Shown piece after piece: positions 14,584 through 22,616 of a DNA stretch of 26,478 nucleotides (position 1 is the first letter of the stretch; the number at the start of each line of letters is the position of its first letter). Under the pieces are notes generated by a model that worked only from the letters and a program-made list of their open reading frames with translations, was not told the origin of the DNA and did no database searches. Source of the stretch: Candidatus Nomurabacteria bacterium (GTDB lineage Bacteria; Patescibacteriota; Minisyncoccia; Phycocordibacterales; UBA10002); contig CALRDB010000009.1 of the NCBI GenBank assembly GCA_943354745.1, forward strand, positions 1-26,478, read 5' to 3'. Position numbers and translations under genes: made by a program.

Positions 14584-15372
14584 ATGAGACCCATCATGAG
14601 AGACGATAACCCCCAGAGATTTTTGGAAGTAGCGCTTGAGGCGGTCAAGAAAGCCGAGCCGATTTTTCTTAAATCATTCGGATGTGTTTCTGGTGATAAA
14701 AAGGAACACAGTGGGGTAGAAAGTTTGGTCACGGAGGCAGATAAAGGAATCGAGACGCTCTTGGCTCACGAACTTTCTTTGCAATTTCCGGATCACGCTA
14801 TCATCGGAGAAGAAGGAACCGCCCAAAAGGGTAAAGGTTATTCGTGGTACGTTGACCCGATCGATGGGACAACCAACTACATACACGGCATACCACACTG
14901 TTCAATTTCCGTAGCTCTCTGGGACGCACTTGGACCGCTTGTCGCGATCGTGCATGACCCTATACACCAAGCGACATATACCGCACTGCGTGGAGGAGGT
15001 TCCTTCAAGAACGGGCAGGCCATCCGTGTTTCAGAGACAGCCTTACTTAAAAATGCAGTTGGCGGAGTCGGATGGAAACCTCGCGATAGTACCTCAAGAG
15101 GCGACCTTATCGATCGAATAGAGAAAAGTGCATACCGTTTCCGAGTCTTTAGTGGCACGGCGCTCGACCTCTGTTTTCTGGCTTCGGGTGTTTTCGATTT
15201 TTATGTTACGAGCAGTACGTATTTGTGGGATGTCGCTGCCGGTATGCTTATTGTTACTGAGGCAGGCGGGAAGATTAGCGAGAAGGGTGGAGCTGACTTC
15301 TCGGCACAGTCGAAAGATATCCTGGCAACCAACACGACCTTGCACGCCGAACTACTCTTGGCGGTAAAGTAA
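14584..15372 (+). CDS. Inositol-monophosphatase-family phosphatase
   Basis: A Mg-dependent, lithium-sensitive-type sugar phosphatase family (SuhB/CysQ/FBPase-like), cytoplasmic. Metal-site motifs are in order: SLVTEADKGIE (47-57), GEEG (75-78), DPIDGTTNYIHGIP (91-104) and WDVAAGMLIVTEAGG (215-229, Asp216). The length of 262 is typical. The substrate could be inositol phosphate, 3'-phosphoadenosine phosphate or a sugar bisphosphate; residues visible here do not decide. A second in-frame ATG at 14596 (MRDDNPQRF) is an equally good start. It is divergent from recG, with a hairpin-rich spacer. Confidence 0.93.
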   Translation: MRPIMRDDNPQRFLEVALEAVKKAEPIFLKSFGCVSGDKKEHSGVESLVTEADKGIETLLAHELSLQFPDHAIIGEEGTAQKGKGYSWYVDPIDGTTNYIHGIPHCSISVALWDALGPLVAIVHDPIHQATYTALRGGGSFKNGQAIRVSETALLKNAVGGVGWKPRDSTSRGDLIDRIEKSAYRFRVFSGTALDLCFLASGVFDFYVTSSTYLWDVAAGMLIVTEAGGKISEKGGADFSAQSKDILATNTTLHAELLLAVK

Positions 15373-15385
15373 TTTTAATAGTTTA

Positions 15386-15415
15386 AGCAATAGTGTACGG
15401 CCGTACACTATTGCT
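15386..15415. repeat. Perfect 30-bp palindrome
   Basis: AGCAATAGTGTACGG is followed directly by its exact complement, with no spacer and no T-tract on the plus side. It lies 13 bases past the stop of the phosphatase gene. It may be a protein-binding site or a cruciform; a terminator role is doubtful. Confidence 0.85.
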
Positions 15416-15430
15416 GAAGGAGGAAAAACA

Positions 15431-15463
15431 CCCCACCCTAACCTCCCCTCTAAAGAGAGGAGG
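15431..15463. repeat. CT-rich dispersed hairpin repeat, copy 1
   Basis: ACCTCCCCTC-TAAA-GAGAGGAGG can fold as a hairpin. A near-identical sequence lies at 15854-15895, so the GNAT gene is flanked by the pair. Confidence 0.6.
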
Positions 15464-15472
15464 AAGAAGAAG

Positions 15473-15799
15473 CTACAAATCTATACGGAACTCAAAACCA
15501 TGTTTTTTGAGTCCGAGCTTTTCGTACCAGGCGTGCACATTCTCGCGCTCCATCCGGCTGGTGCCGATAACTTTGTAGCAATTGAGGCGTTTTGCTTCGT
15601 TGAGCGCCTCTTTGACGAGCATGGTGCCGATGCCTTTCTTGCGGTGTTCCTCCTTTACGAGCACGTCTTCAAGTAAACCGTACGGCTCTGTGTGTGAGTC
15701 GTTCCGTATTAAATAAAGATACATCACGCCAAGCTCCTCGCCGTTCTCTACGGCGCTGAGGCGGATGGCGTTTTCTTTTTGTTCTTTTCTTATTTCCAT
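15473..15799 (-). CDS. GNAT-family N-acetyltransferase
   Basis: A 108-residue acetyl-CoA-dependent transferase. The acetyl-CoA-binding motif A is clear: LLEDVLVKEEHRKKGIGTMLVKEAL (about 42-66, with the R-x-x-G-x-G type loop HRKKGIG). The C-terminal YEKLGLKKHGFEFRIDL is the usual motif B ending. The frame is open to 15856, but MEIRKEQKE at 15799 is the natural start, because the extra 19 residues overlap a repeat. The N-terminus is shorter than many GNATs. The substrate is unknown. It is flanked by a pair of CT-rich repeats. Confidence 0.88.
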   Translation of the reverse strand: MEIRKEQKENAIRLSAVENGEELGVMYLYLIRNDSHTEPYGLLEDVLVKEEHRKKGIGTMLVKEALNEAKRLNCYKVIGTSRMERENVHAWYEKLGLKKHGFEFRIDL

Positions 15800-15853
15800 A
15801 GAAAACCACTGAACTGACACCGAACGAAGCCAACACGGAACCGAAGCTGAACT

Positions 15854-15895
15854 CACCCCACCTCTTGTCCTCCCCTCTAAAGAGGGGAGGAGGTT
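15854..15895. repeat. CT-rich dispersed hairpin repeat, copy 2
   Basis: CCTCCCCTC-TAAA-GAGGGGAGG forms a strong hairpin between yvcK and the GNAT gene. It shares its core with copy 1 at 15431-15463. Confidence 0.65.
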
Positions 15896-15923
15896 CCGTC
15901 TATTTCCGTGTTCTTAGTCAGTG

Positions 15924-16913
15924 TCATTTTATAAGGTTCCAAATAATTTCCGCTGTTTTTTCAGTGTCATGTCTGATGATGCTTCGGGTAAGTGTGTCTC
16001 CGTTCTGTTTCTTGTGGACATGGTTTGAAATAACCGCATCGGCAATAACGTCGACACCGGTTTTCTTTATAGCCTCGATATCAGGCTCAACAAACGAAGC
16101 CTTCTCCTTTTTGTAAAGTGTAAGTACGGTGACCTCGGGCTGTTTCGTGTTTACGATCGCCGTATCAATAACTGGTATGCCTGTATCTGCACCAAGATAG
16201 GTATTCGCTTCACGAACAAAATCCGATGCTTTATAGCCTTCGGTCTGACCGAGTTTGGTCATGATATTTGTGATCAGTATCTTCTTTGCTTTTGATTTTT
16301 TTATCGCTTCGGCAACTCCTGGCACGAGAAGGTTGGGAAAGGTACTTGTATATAAATCTCCAGGACCGAGAATAATCGCGTCCGCGCGGGCGATAGCGTC
16401 AAGGACCCGCGGATTTGCCGTCGACTTCGAAAGCATCAGTTTTGCAATCGGGGAGCGCTTCTTTGCCACCGGCTCGTCTAGTTCATGTTCGCTCTTGATA
16501 ATCGTGCCGTCGGAAAGTTTCGCAGAAAGCGTTGTCGGTTCCTTGGATACAAAGAGTACTTCACCACGGACATTGAGAAGTCGTGCGGCTTCGGCAATAG
16601 CACTCTCTGGGCTACCGGTCACCTCCTGAAGCGCGGCAAGTAACACGTTGCCGACGTTGTGGCCCTTAAGTGAGCCGCGGTCAAATCGATGCATGAAGAG
16701 TTTCTGAAGCGCAGGGACGGTGTACGAGAGACCGACAAGGCATTGTCTGATGTCGCCCATGGGCATTACTCCCAAATCCCTGCGGAGTATTCCTGTTGAG
16801 CCTCCGTCGTCAGCGGTAGACACCACAACGATGTTGTTAATGGGGAATTGCCGAAGTCCTTGGAGTAGCGTGAAGGTGGCGGTGCCTCCGCCGATGATAA
16901 CAACTGTCTTCAT
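15924..16913 (-). CDS. yvcK: YvcK/CofD-family protein (gluconeogenesis factor)
   Basis: The Rossmann-like fold of the YvcK/CofD family starts VVIIGGGTATFTLLQGLRQF (4-23), followed by STADDGGSTGILRRDLGV and PMGDIRQCLVGLS. A later GPGDLYTSTFPNLLVPGV block is diagnostic. The length of 329 is normal. In Bacillus and relatives YvcK binds UDP-sugars such as UDP-GlcNAc and is needed for growth on gluconeogenic carbon and for cell shape. The sequence does not show CofD lactyl transfer activity. It follows kbl on the same strand after a CGAAT/ATTCG array; glmS, three genes upstream, makes the precursor of UDP-GlcNAc. Confidence 0.92.
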   Translation of the reverse strand: MKTVVIIGGGTATFTLLQGLRQFPINNIVVVSTADDGGSTGILRRDLGVMPMGDIRQCLVGLSYTVPALQKLFMHRFDRGSLKGHNVGNVLLAALQEVTGSPESAIAEAARLLNVRGEVLFVSKEPTTLSAKLSDGTIIKSEHELDEPVAKKRSPIAKLMLSKSTANPRVLDAIARADAIILGPGDLYTSTFPNLLVPGVAEAIKKSKAKKILITNIMTKLGQTEGYKASDFVREANTYLGADTGIPVIDTAIVNTKQPEVTVLTLYKKEKASFVEPDIEAIKKTGVDVIADAVISNHVHKKQNGDTLTRSIIRHDTEKTAEIIWNLIK

Positions 16914-16922
16914 AAAGAAAAT

Positions 16923-17023
16923 ATGCGAATATCCGAATGGGACCGAATTAACGAATGGCTACGAATAAGAACACAGTGTCTTCGTCTTATTCGAATATAT
17001 TCGCATTCAATCGCTCATTCGCA
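16923..17023. repeat. CGAAT/ATTCG fold-back array C (kbl-yvcK gap)
   Basis: Five CGAAT words on the left are mirrored on the right by three ATTCG words and one decayed AATCG. The opening atgcgaatatccgaatgg is the same as in arrays A and B, 15 kb away. It ends directly at the kbl stop codon. Confidence 0.9.
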
Positions 17024-18214
17024 TTATATGATTGATAATTTCTTTCCTGCCTTCTCCAGCGCCTCAATCGCTTTATCCAACTGCTTTTTCGTATGCGCCG
17101 CGGAAATCTGCACACGGATCCGGCCTTTGCCTTTCGGTACGACAGGGTAGGCAAAGCCTCGCACATATAAACCTTCCTTAAGAAGTTCATCCGCGAGCGC
17201 CATTGTCTTGCGCTCATCCATCGTCATAATTGGCGTAATGGGGTGTCCGCCTCCTCCCAATGTATAACCCAATTTTTCAAGTTTTGTTCTGAAATAAAGA
17301 GTGTTTTCAGTTAGTTTTTTCTTTAGCGGAAGAAACTCTTTATTAAAGTGCTCTATCACGTAGAGCGCTGCTCCGGTGATGGCTGGCATGAGGCTGTTTG
17401 AGAAGAGGTAGGTGCGACTTCGCTGACGGAGAAGGTCAATAACCTCTTTCTTCCCTGTGGTGAATCCACCACCGGCACCCCCAAGCGCCTTTCCGAATGT
17501 GGAGGTGATGATGTCCACCTTACCCAGCACGCCTTTCTCCTCAATGCTTCCACGTCCCGTCTTGCCAAGTACTCCCGTACCATGCGAATCATCTACTACG
17601 AAAATTGCGTCGTGTTTATCGCAAAGGGCACGAAGTTCATCGAGTTTCGCGATTTCTCCGTCCATCGAAAAGACCCCATCGGTAACCACCAATCGGCGCC
17701 GTGCTCCTTTTGCCTGAATAAGTTGTTTTTCAAGTTCTTCAAGGTTGTTGTGTGGGTAGCGAAATCGCTCCGCCTTGCAGAGACGTACGCCGTCAATAAT
17801 CGAAGCGTGATTCAGTTCATCCGAGAAAATCGCATCGCCCTCCCCGAGCAGTACCTCAAAAAGTCCGGTGTTCGCGTCAAAACAAGACGTGTATAAAATC
17901 GTGTCCTCGGTGCCGAAGAACTTCGAAATAGCGGCTTCGAGTTTCTTGTGGAGATCTGTCGTGCCTACGATAAATCGTACGCTGTTAAGACCGAGTGAAT
18001 ATTCTTTGAGGGACTTCTGCGCCGCTTTGATGACTTTCTTCTGCTGTGCGGTGCCAAGGTAGTTGTTGGCGCAGAGATTAATCAGTTTTTTCCCATCCAC
18101 TTTTATTTCAGTGCCGGCATGACCCTGCAACGTCTTTTCAACCTTAAAAAATCCGCCATCGCGCATGGACTGTAATTCACCGCCTATTTCGTTTTTTAGT
18201 TTGTCGCTGAACAT
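17024..18214 (-). CDS. kbl: Glycine C-acetyltransferase (2-amino-3-ketobutyrate CoA ligase)
   Basis: A PLP enzyme of the alpha-oxoamine synthase family: 2-amino-3-ketobutyrate plus CoA gives glycine and acetyl-CoA. The length of 396 is the family size. Seen: NLCANNYLG (46-54), NSVRFIVGTTDLHKKLE, DDSHGTGVLGKTGRG (208-222, Asp and His contacting PLP) and the Schiff-base Lys242 in TSTFGKALGGAGGG. Biotin or heme pathway homologues (BioF, HemA) share the fold. The neighbouring threonine-dehydrogenase-like gene and the MFSDKLKNEI-type start favour Kbl. Arrays C and D flank it. Confidence 0.93.
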   Translation of the reverse strand: MFSDKLKNEIGGELQSMRDGGFFKVEKTLQGHAGTEIKVDGKKLINLCANNYLGTAQQKKVIKAAQKSLKEYSLGLNSVRFIVGTTDLHKKLEAAISKFFGTEDTILYTSCFDANTGLFEVLLGEGDAIFSDELNHASIIDGVRLCKAERFRYPHNNLEELEKQLIQAKGARRRLVVTDGVFSMDGEIAKLDELRALCDKHDAIFVVDDSHGTGVLGKTGRGSIEEKGVLGKVDIITSTFGKALGGAGGGFTTGKKEVIDLLRQRSRTYLFSNSLMPAITGAALYVIEHFNKEFLPLKKKLTENTLYFRTKLEKLGYTLGGGGHPITPIMTMDERKTMALADELLKEGLYVRGFAYPVVPKGKGRIRVQISAAHTKKQLDKAIEALEKAGKKLSII

Positions 18215-18308
18215 ACGAACATACGAATTATACGAATATATAAATTGCTACGAATAAGATGCGAGCATTCGCAGTCATTCGTTGGTTTTTAATTCGTATT
18301 TTCGTATA
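18215..18308. repeat. CGAAT/ATTCG fold-back array D (tdh-kbl gap)
   Basis: The most degenerate copy: three CGAAT plus one CGAAC on the left, three ATTCG plus TTTCG on the right. It fills the 95-base gap completely, from one base before the kbl ATG to the tdh stop. Confidence 0.8.
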
Positions 18309-18309
18309 T

Positions 18310-19476
18310 CTAGATTTCTATTAACAACTTTGGATGCTTCACCATCATCTCTTCAAATCGTTCCTTAGTATAGTCCTTAAGGGGTAAAATGGTATTCTTG
18401 CCACGGTCAAGAATGACATTCCAAATATTCTCCTGAATTTTGTTGCCGGTGTCCTCAAACAGCTTCTGGGTCATCTCCCACGTTTCGGGAAGGCGGCGTC
18501 CGATAACCGCGTGTACTGTGATACCTCGGACAATAAAACGGTTGTAATCTTCAAAGACGAAATCGCCGGTTTTGATGCCGAACGCGATCATGTCGCCTCC
18601 ACGGCGAGTGGCGAAAACAGCGTTATTAAAAGATGAATTGAATCCGGCCATTTCAAACGAAACGTCCACACCGAGTCCGCCGGTCAGATCTTCAATCTGC
18701 TTGATAACCGCTTCGTCGCGATGGTGGGGAGGTACACCCTTTTTCTGCGGGCTTAAAGGGATGATGTAGTCTATGCCAAGTTTTTTTGCCATGTCTTGGG
18801 AAACTGGATTCGGTTCCACACCAATAATGGTCGTAGCTCCGAGACCTCGTGCGACAAGTGTCAGAAACATTCCGATAGGACCAAGTCCAAAGATGGCAAC
18901 AGTCTTACCTTTAAGTGGAACTTTCGTCGCGGCATGGACAGCGTTACCAAATGGCTCTTGCATGGCGCCGAGCTCGGGCCGAATTTTACCTGTATTGGTT
19001 TTCCATACGATATGAGCGGGAAGCTTCACGAACTCTGCGAATCCGCCGTCGTGTGAGATTCCAAGAATCTTTTCATTCGTGCAGACGTGCTTTTCCCCGC
19101 GTAAGCATTGGAAGCATTTATTGCACACAACGTGTGATTCGGGAGCAGCGAAATCGCCAACCTTAAGAGGGTAGGGCGCGATGTTGTTCACATTGCTTCC
19201 GAGCCTCACGATTTCGCCGAAAAATTCGTGCCCGAGAATTCGATAGGTCTTTCCCTCTGCTTTGATGCTTCCAAGTATCTGGTCTTTGAACGCGGCGCGA
19301 TTCCAAATGCCCCGGTCGGTGCCACAGATACCGGCGTAATGTACTTTCAAAATCACCGCATTCGCATCGGTGGGGTTTTTCTTCTCGTCCAAGACCGGCT
19401 CGGGAACATCACGGAGTTCAAATCCGCGGGTCTTGTCCCATTCACCGAGAGTTGTGTCAAATATGAGAGCTTTCAT
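18310..19476 (-). CDS. tdh: Zinc-dependent alcohol dehydrogenase, probable threonine 3-dehydrogenase
   Basis: A medium-chain dehydrogenase of 388 residues. The catalytic zinc site includes Cys51 in AGICGTD and GHE (82-84). The structural zinc loop is C118-x2-C121-x2-C124-x7-C132. The Rossmann motif GLGPIG is at 197-202 followed by VARGLGATTIIGVE. NAD-dependent oxidation of L-threonine to 2-amino-3-ketobutyrate would feed Kbl encoded just downstream. The pairing is the main argument for Tdh; the N-terminal part is longer than E. coli Tdh (about 341) and resembles archaeal glucose/threonine dehydrogenases, so a polyol or sugar substrate is possible. Confidence 0.82.
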   Translation of the reverse strand: MKALIFDTTLGEWDKTRGFELRDVPEPVLDEKKNPTDANAVILKVHYAGICGTDRGIWNRAAFKDQILGSIKAEGKTYRILGHEFFGEIVRLGSNVNNIAPYPLKVGDFAAPESHVVCNKCFQCLRGEKHVCTNEKILGISHDGGFAEFVKLPAHIVWKTNTGKIRPELGAMQEPFGNAVHAATKVPLKGKTVAIFGLGPIGMFLTLVARGLGATTIIGVEPNPVSQDMAKKLGIDYIIPLSPQKKGVPPHHRDEAVIKQIEDLTGGLGVDVSFEMAGFNSSFNNAVFATRRGGDMIAFGIKTGDFVFEDYNRFIVRGITVHAVIGRRLPETWEMTQKLFEDTGNKIQENIWNVILDRGKNTILPLKDYTKERFEEMMVKHPKLLIEI

Positions 19477-19485
19477 AATACGTGA

Positions 19486-19590
19486 TACGAATGCTACTAA
19501 TTAGACGCACGAATGCTTCGAATATTCGAATGAAGAAATTTGGTATTCGTGGATTTGTAGCATTCGCATGGTAATTCGTTGCATTCGTAT
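19486..19590. repeat. CGAAT/ATTCG fold-back array E (glmS-tdh gap)
   Basis: Four CGAAT words on the left and four ATTCG words on the right, with a palindromic TTCGAATATTCGAA within the left arm. It lies between the tdh ATG and the glmS stop. Confidence 0.85.
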
Positions 19591-19596
19591 CAAATG

Positions 19597-21435
19597 TTAC
19601 TCCACCGTCACACTTTTCGCCAGATTACGGGGTTTATCCACATCAGTACCTCGCTCGACGGCAAGGTAGTAGGCGAGGAGTTGCATGGGGATGAAGGCAA
19701 GAATAGGGGTCAGCATCTCAAGCGTCTTCGGGATATAAAGCACGGCGTCAGCTACCTTCTCTAACTCCTTGTTACCTTCGGTTGTGATGGCGATGACGGG
19801 ACCTTTGCGCGCTTTTATTTCTTGAATACTCGATTTGTTCTTTTCGTACACGCTATCCTTCGGCGCGACGACGATGGTCGGAAGATTCTTGTCTATGAGG
19901 GAAATAGGGCCGTGTTTCAACTCCGTCGCGTTGATACCTTCGACATGGATATACGAGCATTCCTTCAGCTTAAGCGCACCTTCGAACGCGGAGGCTACAT
20001 TGTATTTGCGACCGAGCGAGAAGAAGTTCTCGCACTTCTTGTATTTCTTTGCCAGTGCCTTTATCTTGTCTGCGCTCTTTAGAATTCTCTCGACATGCGC
20101 GGGGAGCTTCTGCATCTCTTTGATGAGTACCTGCCCGTCAGACTTTGAACGTCCACGCATCCGGCCTAGATACAGGGCGAACATGATTTGTAAGAGCGCC
20201 TGCGAGGTCGAAGCTTTAGTCGAGGCAACGGCCACTTCCGGTCCGACATGATTGTAAATCCCCGCATCTACTTCGCGAGCGATTGATGACCCGATGACAT
20301 TCACAATGCCGAGTGTAAGCGCGCCGCGCCGCTTAGCTTCACGAATCGCATTTAGCGTATCGGCGGTTTCTCCCGACTGTGAGACGGCGATAAGGGCACT
20401 TTTTTCATTCACTGCTGAGCTTCGGTAGGCAAACTCCGAGCCGAGCTCAACTTTTGCCGGAATTCCCGCGAGTTCTTCGAGTGCGTATTCTCCGACAAGA
20501 CAGGTGAAGCGGGCCGTGCCCATGCCGACGAGCGTGATGTGGTCGAGGGAACGGATACGATTTTCAAAGGCTTCAAGTCCGCCGAACTTGACCGTTCCTT
20601 CGCTTGGCACAAGCCTCCCACGCATAGTGTCTCGTAGTGCCTGGGGCTGTTCCATGATTTCTTTCAGCATGAAGTGAGGGAAGCCGCCGAGTTCCGCCGC
20701 GCCGTTTGTCCACTCTATCGTTGTTGTCGTCCTGTGTAGTTTCTCACCGCCGTTTTTGAAATTTGATATTTCGTATGAGCCACCTGAAAGGGTGACCATG
20801 TCGCCGTCATTTAAGTAGATGACAGAGTTGGTGATAGGGAGAATGGCGGTCGCGTCCGAAGCGACAACATTCTCCTCTTTGCCGATACCCAGAATGAGAG
20901 GGGAGCCGAAACGGGCCGCCACGAGAGTTCCCGGATTTTTTTTCGAAAGTACCACAATGCCGAATGCTCCATGAAAATCTTTGAGCGCCAGCCGAACAGT
21001 TTTTGCGAAATCTTTTTCTTTCTTCGCGTACTCCTCAATGAGATGTGCGACGACCTCGGTGTCGGTTTCCGACACAAAGCGATGTCCCTTCTTCACTAAT
21101 TGGTCCTTGAGTTTTTGAAAATTCTCTATGATACCGTTATGTGCCACGAAGATATCGCCCGTACAATCTTTATGCGGATGGGCGTTCTTCTCACTCGGCT
21201 CTCCGTGTGTTGCCCAGCGTGTGTGCCCGATGCCGACCGCACCTGTAAGCGTCTCGGTCAAGCACTTCTCTTTCAGCAACGCGACTTTGCCTTTGGCACG
21301 GACGCAGTTAATCGTATCTTCCGATACGATAGCCACCCCCGCGCTGTCATACCCGCGGTATTCCATGCGAGTTAGCCCCTCAAGCACAATGGGGAGAGCC
21401 TCTCTTTTTCCGACGTATCCGATGATGCCGCACAA
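19597..21435 (-). CDS. glmS: Glutamine--fructose-6-phosphate aminotransferase
   Basis: Fructose-6-phosphate plus glutamine gives glucosamine-6-phosphate, the entry to UDP-GlcNAc and peptidoglycan. The N-terminal glutaminase starts with the nucleophile Cys2 (MCGIIGYVGKREA), with GIGHTRWATHGEPS further on. Two SIS domains follow, with VSQSGETADTLNAIREAK, ASTKASTSQ, and the C-terminal ELKHGPISLID and LAKSVTVE. The length of 612 is canonical. The start codon is TTG: the codon before the invariant Cys is fixed, so the start is certain. No Shine-Dalgarno and no glmS-ribozyme-like core were recognised in the 228-base upstream gap. Confidence 0.98.
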   Translation of the reverse strand: MCGIIGYVGKREALPIVLEGLTRMEYRGYDSAGVAIVSEDTINCVRAKGKVALLKEKCLTETLTGAVGIGHTRWATHGEPSEKNAHPHKDCTGDIFVAHNGIIENFQKLKDQLVKKGHRFVSETDTEVVAHLIEEYAKKEKDFAKTVRLALKDFHGAFGIVVLSKKNPGTLVAARFGSPLILGIGKEENVVASDATAILPITNSVIYLNDGDMVTLSGGSYEISNFKNGGEKLHRTTTTIEWTNGAAELGGFPHFMLKEIMEQPQALRDTMRGRLVPSEGTVKFGGLEAFENRIRSLDHITLVGMGTARFTCLVGEYALEELAGIPAKVELGSEFAYRSSAVNEKSALIAVSQSGETADTLNAIREAKRRGALTLGIVNVIGSSIAREVDAGIYNHVGPEVAVASTKASTSQALLQIMFALYLGRMRGRSKSDGQVLIKEMQKLPAHVERILKSADKIKALAKKYKKCENFFSLGRKYNVASAFEGALKLKECSYIHVEGINATELKHGPISLIDKNLPTIVVAPKDSVYEKNKSSIQEIKARKGPVIAITTEGNKELEKVADAVLYIPKTLEMLTPILAFIPMQLLAYYLAVERGTDVDKPRNLAKSVTVE

Positions 21436-21447
21436 GGTAGTGAAATA

Positions 21448-21492
21448 AATTCCAAAATCTAAATTCTAAACAAATTCCAAATCTCAAATCCG
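21448..21492. repeat. AT-rich short repeat upstream of glmS
   Basis: Near-copies of AAATTCCAAA and CTAAATTCTAAACAAATTCC follow one another. A similar stretch lies after ftsH (about 9405-9436). It occupies the proximal glmS leader. Confidence 0.5.
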
Positions 21493-21587
21493 TAAACTCG
21501 ATTGTGACATATATAACTCTCTCTCTGAAGAAAATGTCGCAGTAATCAATAGGGCGTATTGTACGCTAAAATAAAATAGCTAAGACG

Positions 21588-21616
21588 TTGACATATTGTC
21601 ATTTTCGTGTATTATT
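21588..21616 (+). promoter_or_regulatory. Strong promoter for the HExxH protein gene
   Basis: A consensus TTGACA (21588-21593) and TATTAT (21610-21615) are spaced by 16 bases. The leader to ATG 21664 is about 40 bases and contains GAGGAG as a clear ribosome site. Confidence 0.8.
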
Positions 21617-21663
21617 GCTTTGGCTTCGACAATACAAAACCCCCCAAATATAGAGGAGATTGA

Positions 21664-22560
21664 ATGAAATTCAAATTGATTTGCTTTCTGACGACCCTTG
21701 CAGCCCTGGTCTTTCTTGGTGTGCGATTTTACAACGTCCACCTTGAAGACCCGCTCACCCTCGGACGCACCATGAGCACTTATTACCGTTCGGTGCCGGC
21801 AAACGACCATTGGTGGCTTACTTCGGTGCCCGAACAGACGGCAGAGAACCGCGCTTTCTTTGAAGCGAGACGTAAGAAAATTCTCGAGCTTATCGAGCGA
21901 TTCAGGTCCGTAGATGAGCTTTCCGAAAAGATGTGCAAGTACGCCACAACTATGCCGCTTAGCGTTTTACGTATCGGTACGAACGTAACGGCTCTCACTC
22001 TCGCCGCGGGTACGGGATTCAACGTCGTGATAATTCCACAGAGTGAAGCTGAAGGCTTTAAGAAGGCATTCAATCTCAGCACATTCTTCTATTTTCGGGG
22101 AGGCGATGAAGGTCCCCTTTTTTTTCCCGCAATAACTATGTCCGACGCGTTTCTCGCCTGCTCATTCATGCACGAGTGCGGACACGGTATTCGCGTGACG
22201 GGAAAGATTCTCGGTACTCAGACCGAGGAAGAGGTACTTATGCATGGGCTTTCTCTCGAGATACTTAAGAGAGCCGTGCCGGAGTACGGCCAAAAGGTCG
22301 CGCAGATTCTCTCCCGCAGCGATACGAAAGGCTTTAAGCGGATGCTCGGGAAGATTACCTCAGAGGACCTGCGCGAAATGGACACTATGGTTCATGGGAA
22401 AGTCTATGGTCGGGAAATTGCGAGAGTGAGTATTAAGCAGCACATTTTTTCCGTAGGATTTTCGTTCGTTGACGAGCGAAAATTGCCAAACATCGTAAAG
22501 AGTGAGATTTACGAGTGGCTCGACACCGTCAACAGAGCCTGGACGGATAAATCGCATTAA
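21664..22560 (+). CDS. Membrane-anchored protein with HExxH zincin motif
   Basis: A 298-residue protein with one N-terminal hydrophobic segment (about 4-23, MKFKLICFLTTLAALVFLGV), so anchored or secreted. HECGH (170-174), preceded by SFM, fits HExxH zinc peptidases with two His ligands and the catalytic Glu. The acidic stretch TEEEVLMHGLSLEI (187-200) 14 or more residues on could supply a Glu third ligand (gluzincin-like; inference). I recognise no named family. It has its own strong promoter, a good AGGAG ribosome site and a terminator, so it is probably monocistronic. A fold-only relative without activity is possible. Confidence 0.78.
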   Translation: MKFKLICFLTTLAALVFLGVRFYNVHLEDPLTLGRTMSTYYRSVPANDHWWLTSVPEQTAENRAFFEARRKKILELIERFRSVDELSEKMCKYATTMPLSVLRIGTNVTALTLAAGTGFNVVIIPQSEAEGFKKAFNLSTFFYFRGGDEGPLFFPAITMSDAFLACSFMHECGHGIRVTGKILGTQTEEEVLMHGLSLEILKRAVPEYGQKVAQILSRSDTKGFKRMLGKITSEDLREMDTMVHGKVYGREIARVSIKQHIFSVGFSFVDERKLPNIVKSEIYEWLDTVNRAWTDKSH

Positions 22561-22576
22561 TGGTGCTAAGCACCGG

Positions 22577-22606
22577 CAGCGGAGGATTTCCTTTGCTGTT
22601 TTTTTA
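22577..22606 (+). terminator. Terminator of the HExxH protein gene
   Basis: CAGCGGAGG pairs with CCTTTGCTG (two G-U pairs) around ATTT, followed by eight T and a second T-run. A small GGTGC-TAA-GCACC hairpin precedes it. Confidence 0.8.
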
Positions 22607-22616
22607 ATTTCTTTTT

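Noticed and set aside
15393..15578. 61-residue frame after the phosphatase gene
   Set aside because: It crosses the 30-bp palindrome and a CT-rich repeat and overlaps the GNAT gene on the other strand.
21436..21587. glmS ribozyme/riboswitch
   Set aside because: The leader is short and AT-rich, with small repeats; I could not find the ribozyme core.
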